Counted from the stretch's first letter, positions 36,881 through 47,483 are shown. The stretch is 64,000 nt of DNA from an uncultured Paraburkholderia sp. (GCA_940746715.1 CALNWN010000002.1:248001-312000); one strand, 5' to 3'. Translations and numbers: made by a program. The notes: generated from the sequence alone by a model not told the origin.

Positions 36881-37957
36881 ATGAAAAGAGCGCTGCATCG
36901 CCGCCTGTTCACCCCATCTGCCCCGTCCTTCGCTGCTATCGCGGCCGTTTCGCTTGCCGCGTGCCTCGCCGCGCCGCTCGTCGCCCAGGCGGAGACGACG
37001 CTGTATGTCGCCAATGTCGGCGGCTCCAACGAGCAGCTCTACCGGCAGAAGATCATTCCGCCGTTCGAGAAGGCGCACAACGTGAAGATCGTCTACGTCG
37101 CGGGCGATTCGAGCGATACGCTCGCGAAGCTGCAGGCGCAGAAGGGCCACCAGCAGATCAACGTGGCGGTGATGGACGACGGTCCCATGTATCAGGCGAT
37201 GCAACTGAATTTGTGCGCAAAACTCGACGACGCGCCCATCATGAAAGACGTCTACCCGCTCGCGAAACTCGGTCCGAGCGCAATCGGCGTGGGCATGGTC
37301 GCGACCGGCATCGGCTACAACGAAGAAGCGTTCAGGAAAGCAGGCCTGCCGCCGCCCGATTCGTGGAAGGCGCTCACCGACAGCCGCATCAAGGGCAAAC
37401 TCGGCGTGCCGCCGATCACCAACACCTACGGGCTGCACACGCTCGTGATGCTCGCGCGTCTGTCCGGCGGCGGCGAAAAGAACATCGACCCCGGCTTCAC
37501 CGCGATGACGAAGCAGATCGCGCCGAATATGCTCTCCTGGGCGCTGACGCCCGGCGAAATGGACGGCCAGATGCAAGCCGGCGACGTAATCCTCGCGCCC
37601 TACGGCAGAGGCCGTGCGGTCGCCCTGCAGAACACCGGCTTCCCGCTGAAGTTCGTCTATCCGAAGAAAGGCGCGGTCGCGTTGCAGGTCGCCGCCTGCG
37701 TGGTGGCCGAAAACGCGCAGCCGCAGCTCTCGCAGCAGTTCGTCCAGTACCTGTTGAGCCCCGAAGTGCAGGCGTTGCAGGCGCAGGGCATCGGCCTCGG
37801 TCCGGTCAACAGGACGGTCAAGCTCACACCCGAGGTCGCCGCGCGCGTGCCGTATGGGCCCGACCAGATCTCGAAGCTCACGGCGATGGACTGGGCGACG
37901 ATCAACCAGCATCGCACCGAATGGACCGAGCGCTGGAATCGCTCCGTCGAGCGCTAA
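36881..37957 (+). CDS. ABC importer periplasmic binding protein, polyamine type
   Basis: Intact 358-residue PotD/PotF-like binding protein. A signal peptide ends LAAPLVAQAETTLYVANVGG; the body contains VVYVAGDSSDTL-like ligand-pocket text (KIVYVAGDSSDTLAKLQAQK), GVGMVATGIGYNEEAF and QVAACVVAENAQPQLSQQFV. ATG 36881 is chosen in front of the signal peptide. It is first in an operon with an ATPase and two permeases, followed by oxidoreductases, so its ligand is probably an opine, imino acid or related amine. Confidence 0.85.
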   Translation: MKRALHRRLFTPSAPSFAAIAAVSLAACLAAPLVAQAETTLYVANVGGSNEQLYRQKIIPPFEKAHNVKIVYVAGDSSDTLAKLQAQKGHQQINVAVMDDGPMYQAMQLNLCAKLDDAPIMKDVYPLAKLGPSAIGVGMVATGIGYNEEAFRKAGLPPPDSWKALTDSRIKGKLGVPPITNTYGLHTLVMLARLSGGGEKNIDPGFTAMTKQIAPNMLSWALTPGEMDGQMQAGDVILAPYGRGRAVALQNTGFPLKFVYPKKGAVALQVAACVVAENAQPQLSQQFVQYLLSPEVQALQAQGIGLGPVNRTVKLTPEVAARVPYGPDQISKLTAMDWATINQHRTEWTERWNRSVER

Positions 37958-38014
37958 CGTGCGGCACCGGCAAGTTCCTCGCGCGGCGCGCGATCCGATG
38001 AAGGAGCAAGGCGC

Positions 38015-39090
38015 ATGGCCTTCCTGACTCTGCAAGGCATTTCGAAACGCTACGGCGATTTCATGGCAATCGAACAGCTCGATCTCGACGTCGAACGCGG
38101 CGAGCTGCTCGCGCTGCTCGGCCCCTCCGGCTGCGGCAAGACCACCACGCTGCAGATGGTGGCCGGTTTCGTCTCGCCGACCACCGGCAGGATCCTGCTC
38201 GATGGCCGCGACATCACCAACGAACGCCCGGAAAAGCGCGGCATCGGCGTGGTGTTTCAAAGCTATGCGCTCTTTCCGCACATGACGGTGGCGAGCAATG
38301 TCGGTTTCGGGCTGGAAATGCGCAAGGTGAAGCGCTAGGAACGCGAGGAGCGCGTCGCCGAAGCGCTCTCGCTCGTGCGCCTGAAGGGCCTCGGTCATCG
38401 CTATCCGAAGGAGCTGTCGGGCGGCCAGCGGCAGCGCGTGGCGATTGCGCGCGCCATCGCCATGGAACCCGAACTGCTGCTCGACGAGCCGATGTCGAAC
38501 CTCGACGCCAAGCTGCGCGAGGAAATGCACATCGAGCTGCGCGCAATCCAGAAGCGCCTCGGCATCACGACGATTCTCGTCACGCACGATCAGGTCGAGG
38601 CCATGACGATGAGCGACCGCATCGCCGTCATGCATCGCGGCGTCATCGCGCAACTGAGCACGCCCTACGACGCCTACGAGCGCCCCGCCACGCCGTTCGC
38701 GTCGACGTTTCTCGCCGCACCAACACGTTGACCGGCGAAGTGCTGCGCCGCAATCCGCGGTGCGCGGAAGTCGCCGTCGCGGGCAGGACGCTGCATGTGC
38801 CGCATGAAGGCCGCGAGGTGGACGGCGCAGTGCACGTCTATATTCGCCCGGAAAAAGTGCATCTCGCCAATGGCGATGCCCGCGTGCGCGGGCGCATCGC
38901 GACGCGGGTGTTCGTCGGCAATCAATGGCTGCTCGAAGTGGAGACCGAACTCGGCAAGCTGCGCGTCGCTCAGCCGAACCTCGGCGCGCCGCCGCCCGCC
39001 GAGGGCCACGAAGTCGGCCTCGCATGGACCGACGACGACCTGCGCGTGCTCATGCAAGACGGCCGGGAGGGCGCGCATGGCCACGCTTGA
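38015..39090 (+). pseudogene. ABC importer ATPase (PotA-like) with amber codon and frameshift
   Basis: Walker A (LLGPSGCGKTTTLQMV), Q-loop (VVFQSYALFPHMTV), signature ([18 protein letters not shown]), Walker B ([18 protein letters not shown]) and H-loop ([12 protein letters not shown]) are all present. TAG at 38336-38338 falls between MRKVKR and ERE in the same frame, where CAG (Gln) would fit by one C-to-T change. A one-base shift near 38715 then separates FASTFL from [13 protein letters not shown] and the TOBE domain. The last bases overlap the next permease gene. No ATPase would be made as written. Confidence 0.88.
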
Positions 39091-39949
39091 CGACGACCGC
39101 CCCGGCGCGGCGCCATGGCTGCTGTCGGGGCCTGCGCTGCTGCTTTTCGTCGGCCTGCTGCTAGTGCCGCTTCTGCTCACGCTGATGCTGTCGTTCCGCG
39201 TGTTCAGCGACACTGCGGGCGTCACGTCCGCCTACACGCTCACGAACTACTGGCAAGTGGTGAGCGACCCGTACTACGGCACGATCTTTCTGCGCACCGC
39301 GGGTCTCGCCTTCGCCGTGACGCTGCTGTCCATCGTGCTCGGCGTGCCGGAGACCATCGTGCTCGCGCGCATGAAGCGCCCGTGGCAGTCGCTGTGCCTG
39401 CTGATCGTGCTCGGCCCGCTGCTGATCTCGGTCATGGTGCGCGCGCTCGGGTGGCAGATTCTGCTCGGCAACAACGGCGTGCTCAACAATGTGCTGCAGT
39501 CGCTGCACATCACCGACGAGCCCATCCGTCTCGTCTTCACGATGACCGGCATGATCATCGCACTCACGCACGTATTGGTGCCCTTCATGGTGATGTCCGT
39601 CTGGGCGACCATGCAAAAGCTCGACCCGCAGGTGGAATGGGCCGGCCGCTCGCTCGGCGGCTCTCCGTTCGCGGTGTTCCGCCGCGTGGTGCTGCCGCAG
39701 ATCATGCCGGGCGTGCTGTCGGGTTCGATCATCGTGTTCGCGCTGTCGGCATCGGCGTTTGCCACGCCCGCGCTGATCGGCGGACGGCGCCTGAAAGTGG
39801 TGGCCACCGCCGCGTACGACGAGTTCCTCGGCACGCTCAACTGGCCGCTCGGCGCGAGCATCGCGGTGCTGCTGCTGATCGCGAACGTCGCGATCGTAAT
39901 GGGCTGCAGCCGTCTCGCCGAACGCCGCTTCCGGCACATCTTCGACTGA
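39077..39949 (+). CDS. ABC importer permease (PotB-like)
   Basis: Intact 290-residue inner-membrane permease overlapping the ATPase end by 14 bases. Six TM helices are apparent (LLSGPALLLFVGLLLVPLLL at the start) and the EAA-type coupling loop is seen at EWAGRSLGGSPFAVFRRVVL. It forms half of the channel with the next gene product. Start ATG 39077. One of only two intact genes in this nine-gene operon. Confidence 0.85.
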   Translation: MATLDDDRPGAAPWLLSGPALLLFVGLLLVPLLLTLMLSFRVFSDTAGVTSAYTLTNYWQVVSDPYYGTIFLRTAGLAFAVTLLSIVLGVPETIVLARMKRPWQSLCLLIVLGPLLISVMVRALGWQILLGNNGVLNNVLQSLHITDEPIRLVFTMTGMIIALTHVLVPFMVMSVWATMQKLDPQVEWAGRSLGGSPFAVFRRVVLPQIMPGVLSGSIIVFALSASAFATPALIGGRRLKVVATAAYDEFLGTLNWPLGASIAVLLLIANVAIVMGCSRLAERRFRHIFD

Positions 39950-39965
39950 GCGAAGGAGAACGATC

Positions 39966-40713
39966 ATGAAACAGAACGGCATGGCCGGCCTCATCTATAA
40001 CGCGTCTGAGCTTCATTCTCGCGCCGCTCGTGGTGGTGATGCTCGTGGCGTTCACCGACAAGGGCTTTATTTCGATGCCCTTCGACGGCGCGTCGCTGTG
40101 CTGGTTCCGCACGATCATCGAGAACGGCGACATCGTCGCGGCGTTCTGGCTGTCGGTGCGGCTCGCCTTCGCGGCGGCGACTATCGGCGTGCTGCTCGCG
40201 GTGCCCGCCGCGCTCGCCATTGCGCGCTATCGCTTCCCGGGCCGCGCCGCGCTCACGAGCTTCTTTCTCTCACCGATGATGGTCCCCGCCGTCGTGCTCG
40301 GCATCGCGTTTCTGCGCTTTCTGTCGCTGCTGCATCTGTCGGGGTCGTTCTGGTCGCTCGTCTGCGCACATGTGGTCATCGTGCTGCCGTATGCGCTGCG
40401 TCTCGCGCTCTCGTGTGGCGCGAGCCGCTTCACGGCCTTTCGCCGCGTGGTGCTGCCGATGATCCGCACCGGCGTCGCGGGCGGCTGGGTGCTCTCGTTC
40501 ATCCAGAGTTTCGACGAACTGACGATGACCATTTTCGTCGCGACGCCCGGCACCACCACGCTGCCCGCCGCCATGTACAACCAGATCGCGCAGACCATCG
40601 ATCCGCTCGTCGCCTCGGTGTCGGCGGTGCTGATCGTCGGCACGGTCCTGCTGATGGTTCTGCTCGACCGCATGGTCGGACTCGACCGCATTCTGATCGG
40701 AGAAGCCCAATGA
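39966..40713 (+). pseudogene. ABC importer permease (PotC-like), early frameshift
   Basis: ATG 39966 begins MKQNGMAGLIYNA; at about 40008 one extra base (a T in GCGTCTGAGC) disrupts the frame, and the true continuation is LSFILAPLVVVMLVAFTDKG. The rest is a normal permease with coupling loop CGASRFTAFRRVVLPMIRTG and ends at 40713. As written, translation from 39966 would yield an unrelated product. A restart at 40030 would lose the first TM helix. Confidence 0.82.
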
Positions 40714-41858
40714 CGCTTTCACGCACCGCCGCGCCGGGCGCGCTCGCCGATGTGATCGTGGTGGGCGGCGGCCTCGTCGGTTCCGCCGTCGCCTACGGAC
40801 TCGCCCGCGAAGGCGCGCGCGTGACCGTGCTCGACGAGGACGACGGCGGCTTTCGCGCGTCGCGCGGCAATTTCGGCCTCGTGTGGATTCAGGGCAAAGG
40901 CTACGGCCTGTCTCCGTATGCACGCTGGTCGCGCAGCTCGGCGACGCGCTGGCCCCAGTTCGCGCAAGCGCTGCTCGAGGAATCCGGCGTCGACGTGGCC
41001 GCTCAAACAGCCCGGCGGTTTTCACTTCTGCTTCACCGACGACGAACTCGCCGAGCGCGACAAGCGCCTCTCCGCCTTGCGCGCGGAACTGGGCGACTGC
41101 CCGTTCCAGATGCTCGATGCCGCCGACGTGCGCGCGCATTCCGCAGATCGGGCCCGCCGTGATCGGCGCGAGCTATACGCCGATGGACGGCCACGTGAAT
41201 CCGCTCAAGCTGCTGCGCGCGCTGCACACGGCGATGCAGGCGCGCGGCGTGCGGCTCGTGTCGGCGGAACGGGCGCTCAGTATCGAGCCGCAGGCACAGG
41301 GCTTCGTGGTGCACGGCAAACGCGGCACCTATCGCGCCGCCAGAGTCGTGCTCGCCGCGGGACTCGGCAATCGCGCGCTGGCGCCGTTCGTTGGACTCAA
41401 CGCGCCAGTCGCGCCCAATCCGCGGGCAGGTGCTGGTGAGCGAGCCGGTCGCGCCGTTTCTTCACTACCCCACGCTGAACGTGCGCCAGACCGACGAAGG
41501 CACTGTGCAGTTCGGCGATTCGATGGAAGAAGTCGGCTTCGACGATTTCACCACGACGCACGTGCTGGCCGACATCGCCCGGCGCGGCGTGCGCGCGTTC
41601 CCGATGCTGCGGCACGTGCGGCTCGTGCGCATGTGGGCGGTGCTGCGCGTCTACAGCCCCGACGGCTTTCCCATCTACGACCAGTCGCAAGCGCATTCTG
41701 GCGCATTCGTGGTCACGTGCCACAGCGGCGTGACGCTTGCCGCCGCGCACGCGCTGCGCGTCGCGCCGTGGATCATGGGCGCGCGCATGCCCGACGAACT
41801 GCCCACCTTCTCCGCGCAACGCTTCGAGCGTGCAACAGAACTGACTCTTGCTCATTGA
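40710..41858 (+). pseudogene. FAD-dependent amine/amino-acid oxidase (DAO fold), three frameshifts
   Basis: ATG 40710 overlaps the permease stop. The FAD motif VIVVGGGLVGSAVAYGLARE is intact. Frames change at about 41005 (to GGFHFCFTDDELAERDKRLS), 41145 (to IGPAVIGASYTPMDGHVNPL) and 41425 (to GQVLVSEPVAPFLHYPTLNV); the end is PDELPTFSAQRFERATELTL. The pieces rebuild one DAO-family enzyme of about 380 residues, of the D-amino acid dehydrogenase/sarcosine oxidase group. Together with the next two genes it resembles the beta subunit of heteromeric opine or hydroxyproline dehydrogenases. Confidence 0.85.
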
Positions 41859-41865
41859 ACCCGAC

Positions 41866-42247
41866 ATGACTACCCGATCGATTGACACGCCGGCTCACAC
41901 GCTGTTCAAACCGCTGCCGGGCGCACAAGGCGCAACCGCGGCGAACGTCGCCATCTGGTTCAACGACCGGCCGCTTTCCGTGCCTGGCGGCCGCTCGGTG
42001 GCGGCCGCACTGCTCGCCGCGGGCGTCTCGCGGTTTCGCGCGACGCCGGTCTCCGGCGCACCGCGCGCCGTTCTGCATGATGGGCGCCTGCTTCGAGTGC
42101 CTCGTTGAAATCGACGGCGTGCCGAGCCGCCAGGCCTGCATGGTCGAAGTCAAGGCCGGCATGCGGATCCGCTCGCAGGAAGGCGCACGCGACCTGCCGC
42201 CCACGAACCTCGCTGACGCACTGCCGGAGAAGGCTCATGGCCGCTGA
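41866..42247 (+). pseudogene. Small (2Fe-2S) subunit of heteromeric oxidase, frameshifted
   Basis: ATG 41866 starts a short ferredoxin-like protein (NVAIWFNDRPLSVPGGRSVA). At about 42065 a one-base shift separates VSGAPRA from the cluster-binding part FCMMGACFECLVEIDGVPSR and QACMVEVKAGMRI. The Cys spacing CMMGACFEC...QAC is that of the gamma subunits found with HcnA, OoxA/NoxA-type and D-hydroxyproline dehydrogenase systems. About 126 residues in total. It overlaps the next gene by 11 bases. Confidence 0.82.
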
Positions 42248-43642
42248 TTTCGCACCCGAAGCCGTCGACGTGGTCGTGGTCGGCGCCGGTCCCGCCGGCA
42301 TGAGCGCGGCGACGCGCGCCGCGCGCGCGGGCCTGAAGACCGTGCTGATCGACGAACAGGACGCCGTGGGCGGCCAGATCTATCGCGCGATTGGCTGCGC
42401 CTATGCGCGCCGCAAGGAGATTCTCGGTCCCGATTACGCGGCGGGTTCCGCGATTGCCGATGCATTCACCGCTTCGGGCGCGCGCCATCGGACTCACGCC
42501 ACCGTCTGGCAGGTCAGCCGCGAGCGCGGCGTCAATTATCTGAAGGACGGCAAGATCGGCAGCTTCGACGCGCAACGCGTGATTCTCGCGAGCGGCGCGC
42601 TCGAACGGCCCTTCCCGATTCCAGGCTGGACGCTGCCGGGCGTGCTGACCGCGGGCGCCGCGCAAATCCTCCTGAAGAGCGCCGGTGAAGTGCCCGCCGC
42701 GCCGCCCGTGCTGGCGGGCTGCGGACCGCTGCTCTACCTGCTCGGCTGGCAGTATGTGCGCGCCGGCGTGCCGATTCGCGCGCTCGTCGACACCACGCGG
42801 CACGAGGACCGCTGGCGCGCGAAGCGCCACATGCTTTCGGCGCTGCGCGCGTGGCCGTTCCTGAGCAAAGGCCTGCAACTGATTCGCACGCTGCGCGACG
42901 CAGGCGTGCCCATCTTCGAAGCCGCCGACGATCTGCGCGTCGAGGCACGCGTCGGCACCGATCGCGTGGAGCGCGCCGCCGCGCTTCATTTCACGACGCA
43001 AGGCAAAGCGCATCGCATCGAAGCGGATGTGATCCTGCTGCATCAGGGCGTAGTGCCGAACACGCAGTTCACGCAGGCGCTGCGCGCGGCGCACCGCTGG
43101 GACGACGCGCAGCTCTGCTTCACGCCGCAGCTCGATGCGTGGGGCGAGCTGGATGTACCCGGCATTTTCGTCGCGGGCGACGGCGCGGGCATTGGCGGCG
43201 CCCAGGCAGCCGCCTTGCAGGGCACGCTCGCGGGCCTCGCGGTCGCCGCGCAACTGGGCGCGCTCACTGCTGCAGCCCGCGATGCCGAAGCCGCCGCGCA
43301 CCGCCGCGCGCTGGCCGGCGTCATGCGCATCCGGCCGTTTCTGGACAGCCTCTATCGTCCGCGCGACGTCAACCGCATTCCGCGCGACGAAACCATTATG
43401 TGCCGTTGCGAGGAAGTCACCGCCGGCGAACTGCGCAAGTTTGTCGGACTCGGCTGCGTCGGGCCGAACCAGGCCAAGTCGTTCGGGCGCTGCGGCATGG
43501 GGCCGTGCCAGGGCCGCATGTGCGGTCTCACGGTCACGGAAGTGATCGCCGACTTCGGCGCGTCTCGCCCGCCGAAGTCGGCTACTACCGCATCCGTCCG
43601 CCGATCAAGCCGCTCACGCTTGGAAAACTCGCCGGTAAATGA
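42237..43642 (+). pseudogene. FAD/NAD-binding alpha subunit of opine-oxidase-like enzyme, late frameshift
   Basis: ATG 42237. The FAD motif VVVVGAGPAGMSAATRAARA is followed by DEQDAVGGQIYRAIGC, a second nucleotide-binding region, GIFVAGDGAGIGGAQAAALQ, and a C-terminal BFD-like (2Fe-2S) domain with MCRCEEVTAGELRKFVGLGC and CGMGPCQGRMCGLTVTEVIA. Near 43560 a one-base shift leads to SPAEVGYYRIRPPIKPLTLG and the stop at 43642, overlapping the next start as ATGA. Only about 25 terminal residues are affected, so partial function is conceivable. Confidence 0.85.
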
Positions 43643-44806
43643 CACGACCGTCATCCAGGAAGCCGACGTGCTGGTGGTCAGCGGCGGGCTGCACGGCACG
43701 AGCAGCGCGTTTCATCTCGCGCGCCGCGGTGCAAAGGTCATCGTGCTCGAAGCCGATTACGTCGCGCGTCATTCGTCGGGAGTGAATGCGGGCGGCGTGC
43801 GCACGCTGGGGCGCCCGTTGCCTGAAATTCCGCTTGCGCTGATGTCGCGTGAAATCTGGCACGGCATGACGGAGCTGCTCGGCGAGGACGGCGGCTTTGT
43901 GGCCTCCGGCCAGCTCAAGATCGCCGAAACGGACGACGAACTCGCCGCCTGCCGCGAGCGCGTGGCGCTGCTGCAATCGCACGGCTTCACGCACGAGACC
44001 GTAATCGACCGCGAAACCGTGCTCGAGCTCGAACCCGCGCTTGCGCGCCATGTGACGGGCGGCATCTGGGTGGAGCGCGACGGCGATGCGCTGCCCTATC
44101 GGACCACCACGGCGTTCCGGCTTGCCGCCGAGCGGCTCGGCACGCTTTTTCTGGAAGGCACCGGCGTGCGCCGCATCGAACAGCGCGGCACGCGCTGGTT
44201 CGCGCTCACGCCGCACGGCACGTTCAGCGCGCAGGAGCTGCTCGTCACCGCGGGCGCGTGGTCCGGCGAACTCGCGAAGCAGGCCGGCGAGCCCGTGCCC
44301 GTGCATCCGGAAGGTTTGATGCTGATGGTCACACATCGCGTCGCACCCTTCTGCCGGGCAACGCTCGGCGCCACCGGCAGACCGCTGTCGTTCAAGCAGT
44401 CGACAACGGCACGGTGGTGATCGGCGGAAAGCTGATCGGTATTGCGGATCTCGCCAACCGTCACGGCGAAGTGGATTTTGTGCGGCTCGTGCGCAGCGCG
44501 CGCACGGTCACCGACCTCTTTCCGCATTTGCGCCATCTCGGCGTGAACCGCGCGTGGGCCGGCGTCGAAGCCTTCACCGAAGACGAACTGCCCGTCATTT
44601 CCGCAAGCCGCAAGGCGTCGAATCTGTACTACTCGTTCGGCTATTGCGGCAGCGGCTTTCAGCTCGAGCCGGGCTGCGGCAAGCTCGTGTCCGAACTGAT
44701 GCTCGACGGCACACCCAGTCTTTCGCTCGATGCGTTTGCAATCGACCGCTTCGCGCGCCATGCCGCCTCTGCGGACGCGCACGCGAAGCCTCTCGTCACG
44801 CATTAA
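43639..44806 (+). pseudogene. Second FAD-dependent DAO-family oxidase, frameshifted
   Basis: ATG 43639 overlaps the previous stop, but within a few codons a one-base shift is needed to reach IQEADVLVVSGGLHGTSSAF, the FAD-binding start (note GGG has become SGG). The body includes HSSGVNAGGVRTLGRPLPEI and GDALPYRTTTAFRLAAERLG. Near 44390 a second shift leads to VDNGTVVIGGKLIGIADLAN and ends at LVTH. About 385 residues originally. It is likely the catalytic oxidase acting with the alpha and (2Fe-2S) subunits. Confidence 0.83.
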
Positions 44807-44887
44807 CCTGCTGGCCCTGTTCTGCTGCGTCGCGCCTTCTTCGTGAGCGCGCGGCGGCTTCTTTCGACCTCAACCTGAGAGATTGTC

Positions 44888-45242
44888 ATGACCGATATCG
44901 TTCGCATCGAAACCAATCAATGCATGAGCCGTGTCGTCAAGGCGGGCGGCCTCGTCTTTATTGGCGGTCAGACTTCCGCGGATCACGCGCTCGACGTGAA
45001 AATCCAGACCGCGAAAGTGCTGGAGAAAATCGACGGCTTTCTGGACAAAGCCGGCATCGACAAGACCCGGCTAGTCTCCGCGCAAGTCTGGCTCGCGGAC
45101 ATCGCGCGCGATTTCGCCGGCATGAACGAAGTCTGGGATGCGTGGGTTCCGCAAGGCTGCGCGCCCACGCGCGCAACCGTGCAAGCCTCACTGGCCGGCG
45201 CCGGAATTGCTGGTCGAAATCGCGGTGATCACGCTAGCCTGA
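44888..45242 (+). pseudogene. RidA (YjgF/UK114) family protein, late frameshift
   Basis: ATG 44888. The sequence VVKAGGLVFIGGQTSADHAL, RLVSAQVWLADIARDFAGMN and CAPTRATVQASLA is typical of RidA proteins, with the Arg that binds carboxylates in PTRATVQA. At about 45203 a one-base shift separates ASLA from PELLVEIAVITLA, the normal C-terminus, ending at 45242. RidA hydrolyses reactive 2-imino acids produced by amino-acid oxidases, fitting the upstream oxidases. About 117 residues originally. Confidence 0.85.
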
Positions 45243-45743
45243 GCCTGTTCGTGAGACGGCGGGAGCACCCAGCTTTCAACCCGATGACGTTTGCTCTGCT
45301 TATCAATTCCGGTTGACTTGGCCGGACCCGCCTATCTACAATCTCGACGTTCTTCGAAAACGAGGCCCTGCCTTGGAAACCAGCAGTAGTCGATCATCCA
45401 GTTGTTTCGCCGCCTGAGCGGCAGGACGCCCGCGCTTTTTCTCAAGCCGCCGTCTTGCCGTCAGGCAAACGGTGCGCATCACAGCAAACTTTCCGTGCAC
45501 CTCGATCAGCGCCGTGCGGATGCGGTTTCGCCGCATCCGCACGGCCCATGCGTTGCGAGCTTCGACTCGCGGCGGTGCCCGTGCGCGCGTGCACGATGGG
45601 CTGCTTCGCTGATGCGCGCCTGCTGCCTATGCAGCGAGGCTCGTGTCAATTGCCTGACACAAATCCATGTCACGCTAACCGCCCTTGCAGGCGACGCACT
45701 CGTCCGCCTTTCGCTTACGAATGCTTTTTTCACCGGACTGCAC
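45243..45743. other. Region with possible TetR remnant, no intact gene
   Basis: Between the RidA gene and the MgtC-like start no complete gene is seen. On the minus strand at about 45340-45440 the text KKRGRPAAQAAKQLDDRLLL resembles the N-terminus of a TetR-family regulator but stops within 35 residues, so a decayed fragment is possible. The remainder carries no motif I recognise; no M-box-like leader was identified upstream of the MgtC gene. Confidence 0.35.
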
Positions 45744-46430
45744 ATGACTCTCGAGTTCGTCTGGCGGCTTCTCGTCGCGTTTGGCTGCGGCGTCGAGCGG
45801 CAACTGCGTCAACGCACGGCCGGCCTGCGCACCATCACGCTAGTCACGAGCGGCGCATGCCTGTTCGTTTCATTAGGAATGCTGATGGGCAACGGCATCA
45901 CGCAGATCGCCGCCTATGTGGTGTCCGGCGTCGGCTTTCTGGGCGGCGGTGTGATCATGCGCGACAAGGGTTCCATACAAGGCATCAACACGGCGGCCAC
46001 GCTATGGTGCGCCGCGGCTGTCGGCGTGCTGTCGGGCACGGGCTACTTCGCACCCGCCGTCGCGGGAACGCTGGTCGTGCTCGCCACCAATACCGTGCTG
46101 CGCGAGCTCAGCCGCGCGATCAATGCCGCGCCGGTCGCGAACGCGGACGTGGTGCGCGATTACGAGCTGTCGGTGGTCTGTCGCGAAGCCGACGAGGTGC
46201 ACATTCGCGCGGTGCTGTCGAACGCGATGTATTCGGAGCCCTTGTCGTTTCAGAGTCTGACGAGTCAGGACTGCGATGGTCAGCCGCCGCGCGTGCAGGT
46301 CACCGCGACTTGCCGGACGCATCCGAAAGATCAGGCGCGCATCGAGCAGGTCGCCAGTCGCATCAGCATGGAAAAAGGCGTCTCGAGCGTCAGTTGGTCG
46401 GCGAAGGAGGCCGAACCGGCGCCCGAATGA
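45744..46430 (+). CDS. MgtC/SapB-family membrane protein
   Basis: ATG 45744. Family blocks are ERQLRQRTAGLRTITLVTSG, YVVSGVGFLGGGVIMRDKGS and GINTAATLWCAAAVGVLSGT, followed by a soluble C-terminal ACT-like domain. MgtC proteins aid growth in low Mg2+ and inside hosts, partly by modulating the F-ATPase. The first helix reads LLVAFGCGVERQ, three or four residues shorter than the usual ...GAxIGxERQ, suggesting a small in-frame deletion in TM1. A longer frame upstream (from 45402) has no family-like text. Confidence 0.78.
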   Translation: MTLEFVWRLLVAFGCGVERQLRQRTAGLRTITLVTSGACLFVSLGMLMGNGITQIAAYVVSGVGFLGGGVIMRDKGSIQGINTAATLWCAAAVGVLSGTGYFAPAVAGTLVVLATNTVLRELSRAINAAPVANADVVRDYELSVVCREADEVHIRAVLSNAMYSEPLSFQSLTSQDCDGQPPRVQVTATCRTHPKDQARIEQVASRISMEKGVSSVSWSAKEAEPAPE

Positions 46431-46525
46431 TTTCGCCGGCGGCGGCAAGACGCTCCGCGGTCCATGGCAATATGCGAGTGTCGGCTTTGAGCCAGGCATC
46501 CGCTCACGCAACAGGAAACTTGTCC

Positions 46526-47400
46526 ATGGACGACGCGCGCCTTCAAAAGCCTTCGCCCGCGCTTGCAGAAGATTGCCTATCGCATGCTCGGCTCGGTGGC
46601 CGAAGCGGAAGGCATCGTGCAGGATTTCTGGCTGCGCTGGCACGCGGCGTCCCGCGAAACGATCGATAACGCCGAAGCATGGCTCGTCGCGGTCACCACG
46701 CGCGTGGCCATCGACCGCTTGCGCGCCGCGAAAACGCAGCGCGAGCACTACACGGGCACCTGGCTGCCGGAACCGCAACTGAGCGGCTCGCCCGCCACTC
46801 CCGAGGAAGCCGTCGAGCGCAGCGACGACGTTTCCGTGGCGTTTCTGATGTTGCTGGAGCGGCTGACGCCCGAAGCGCGCGGCCTTCCTGTTGCGCGAAG
46901 TTTTCGATGCCGATTACGACGAAGTGGCAGCGGCGATCGGCAAGACCGAGGCGGCCTGCCGTCAGCTGGTGAGCCGCGCAAAAGCGCAATTGCGCGACGA
47001 ACGGCCACGCCATGTCGTGCCGCGCGAAACACACCATCGGCTGCTGCGGATGTTCGCGCAGGCTGTCGAGCGCGGCGAATTTCCTTCAATCAATGCCCTG
47101 CTCGCGGAAGACGCCCTGCTGATCGGCGACGGCGGCGGCAAAGTGCCGAGCGTGGCGAAGCCGATGGAGGGCGGCCGGCGCATTGCGCAGCTCTTCTACA
47201 CCGGCTCGCGGCGTTACGGCAGCGAAGTCCGCATCAGGCTCGCGCTGCTCAACGGCGAGTGGGCACTATTGCGCTTTATTGAAGGGACGCTCGAGTCCGC
47301 ACTGTCGTTCCAAACGGACAACGAGCGCATCGTGCGCATTCTGGTGCACGCAATCCCGACAAGCTGGCGCGCATTGCCGCGGCCTACGCAAATGCCTGAC
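46526..47400 (+). pseudogene. ECF sigma factor of the SigJ type, three frameshifts
   Basis: ATG 46526 (MDDARLQ), shift at about 46543 to LRPRLQKIAYRMLGSVAEAE (sigma region 2), shift at about 46882 to FLLREVFDADYDEVAAAIGK with region 4 (ACRQLVSRAKAQLR), then a C-terminal SnoaL-like domain (THHRLLRMFAQAVERGEFPS) and a third shift at about 47347 to RNPDKLARIAAAYANA ending at 47400. About 290 residues originally. SigJ-type sigma factors carry this C-terminal sensor-like domain. The NmrA-like gene two positions downstream is a common companion. Confidence 0.8.
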
Positions 47401-47483
47401 GCAGCCACGCCTGATGCGGCGCCACGCGGCGTGGCCGGGCGCCGCCCGCTGCCTGCACGCATCCCACGCATTGGCAGCCGGGC

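Noticed and set aside
36116..39025. A 969-codon open frame on the minus strand across the ABC importer genes
   Set aside because: It is antisense to a clear binding protein and ATPase, is rich in Arg, His and Ala with no recognisable domain, and is the usual long shadow frame of GC-rich coding DNA.
45336..45542. A 68-codon minus-strand frame with TetR-like text
   Set aside because: Only about 20 residues resemble a TetR N-terminus and there is no continuation; kept as a comment on the gap rather than a gene.
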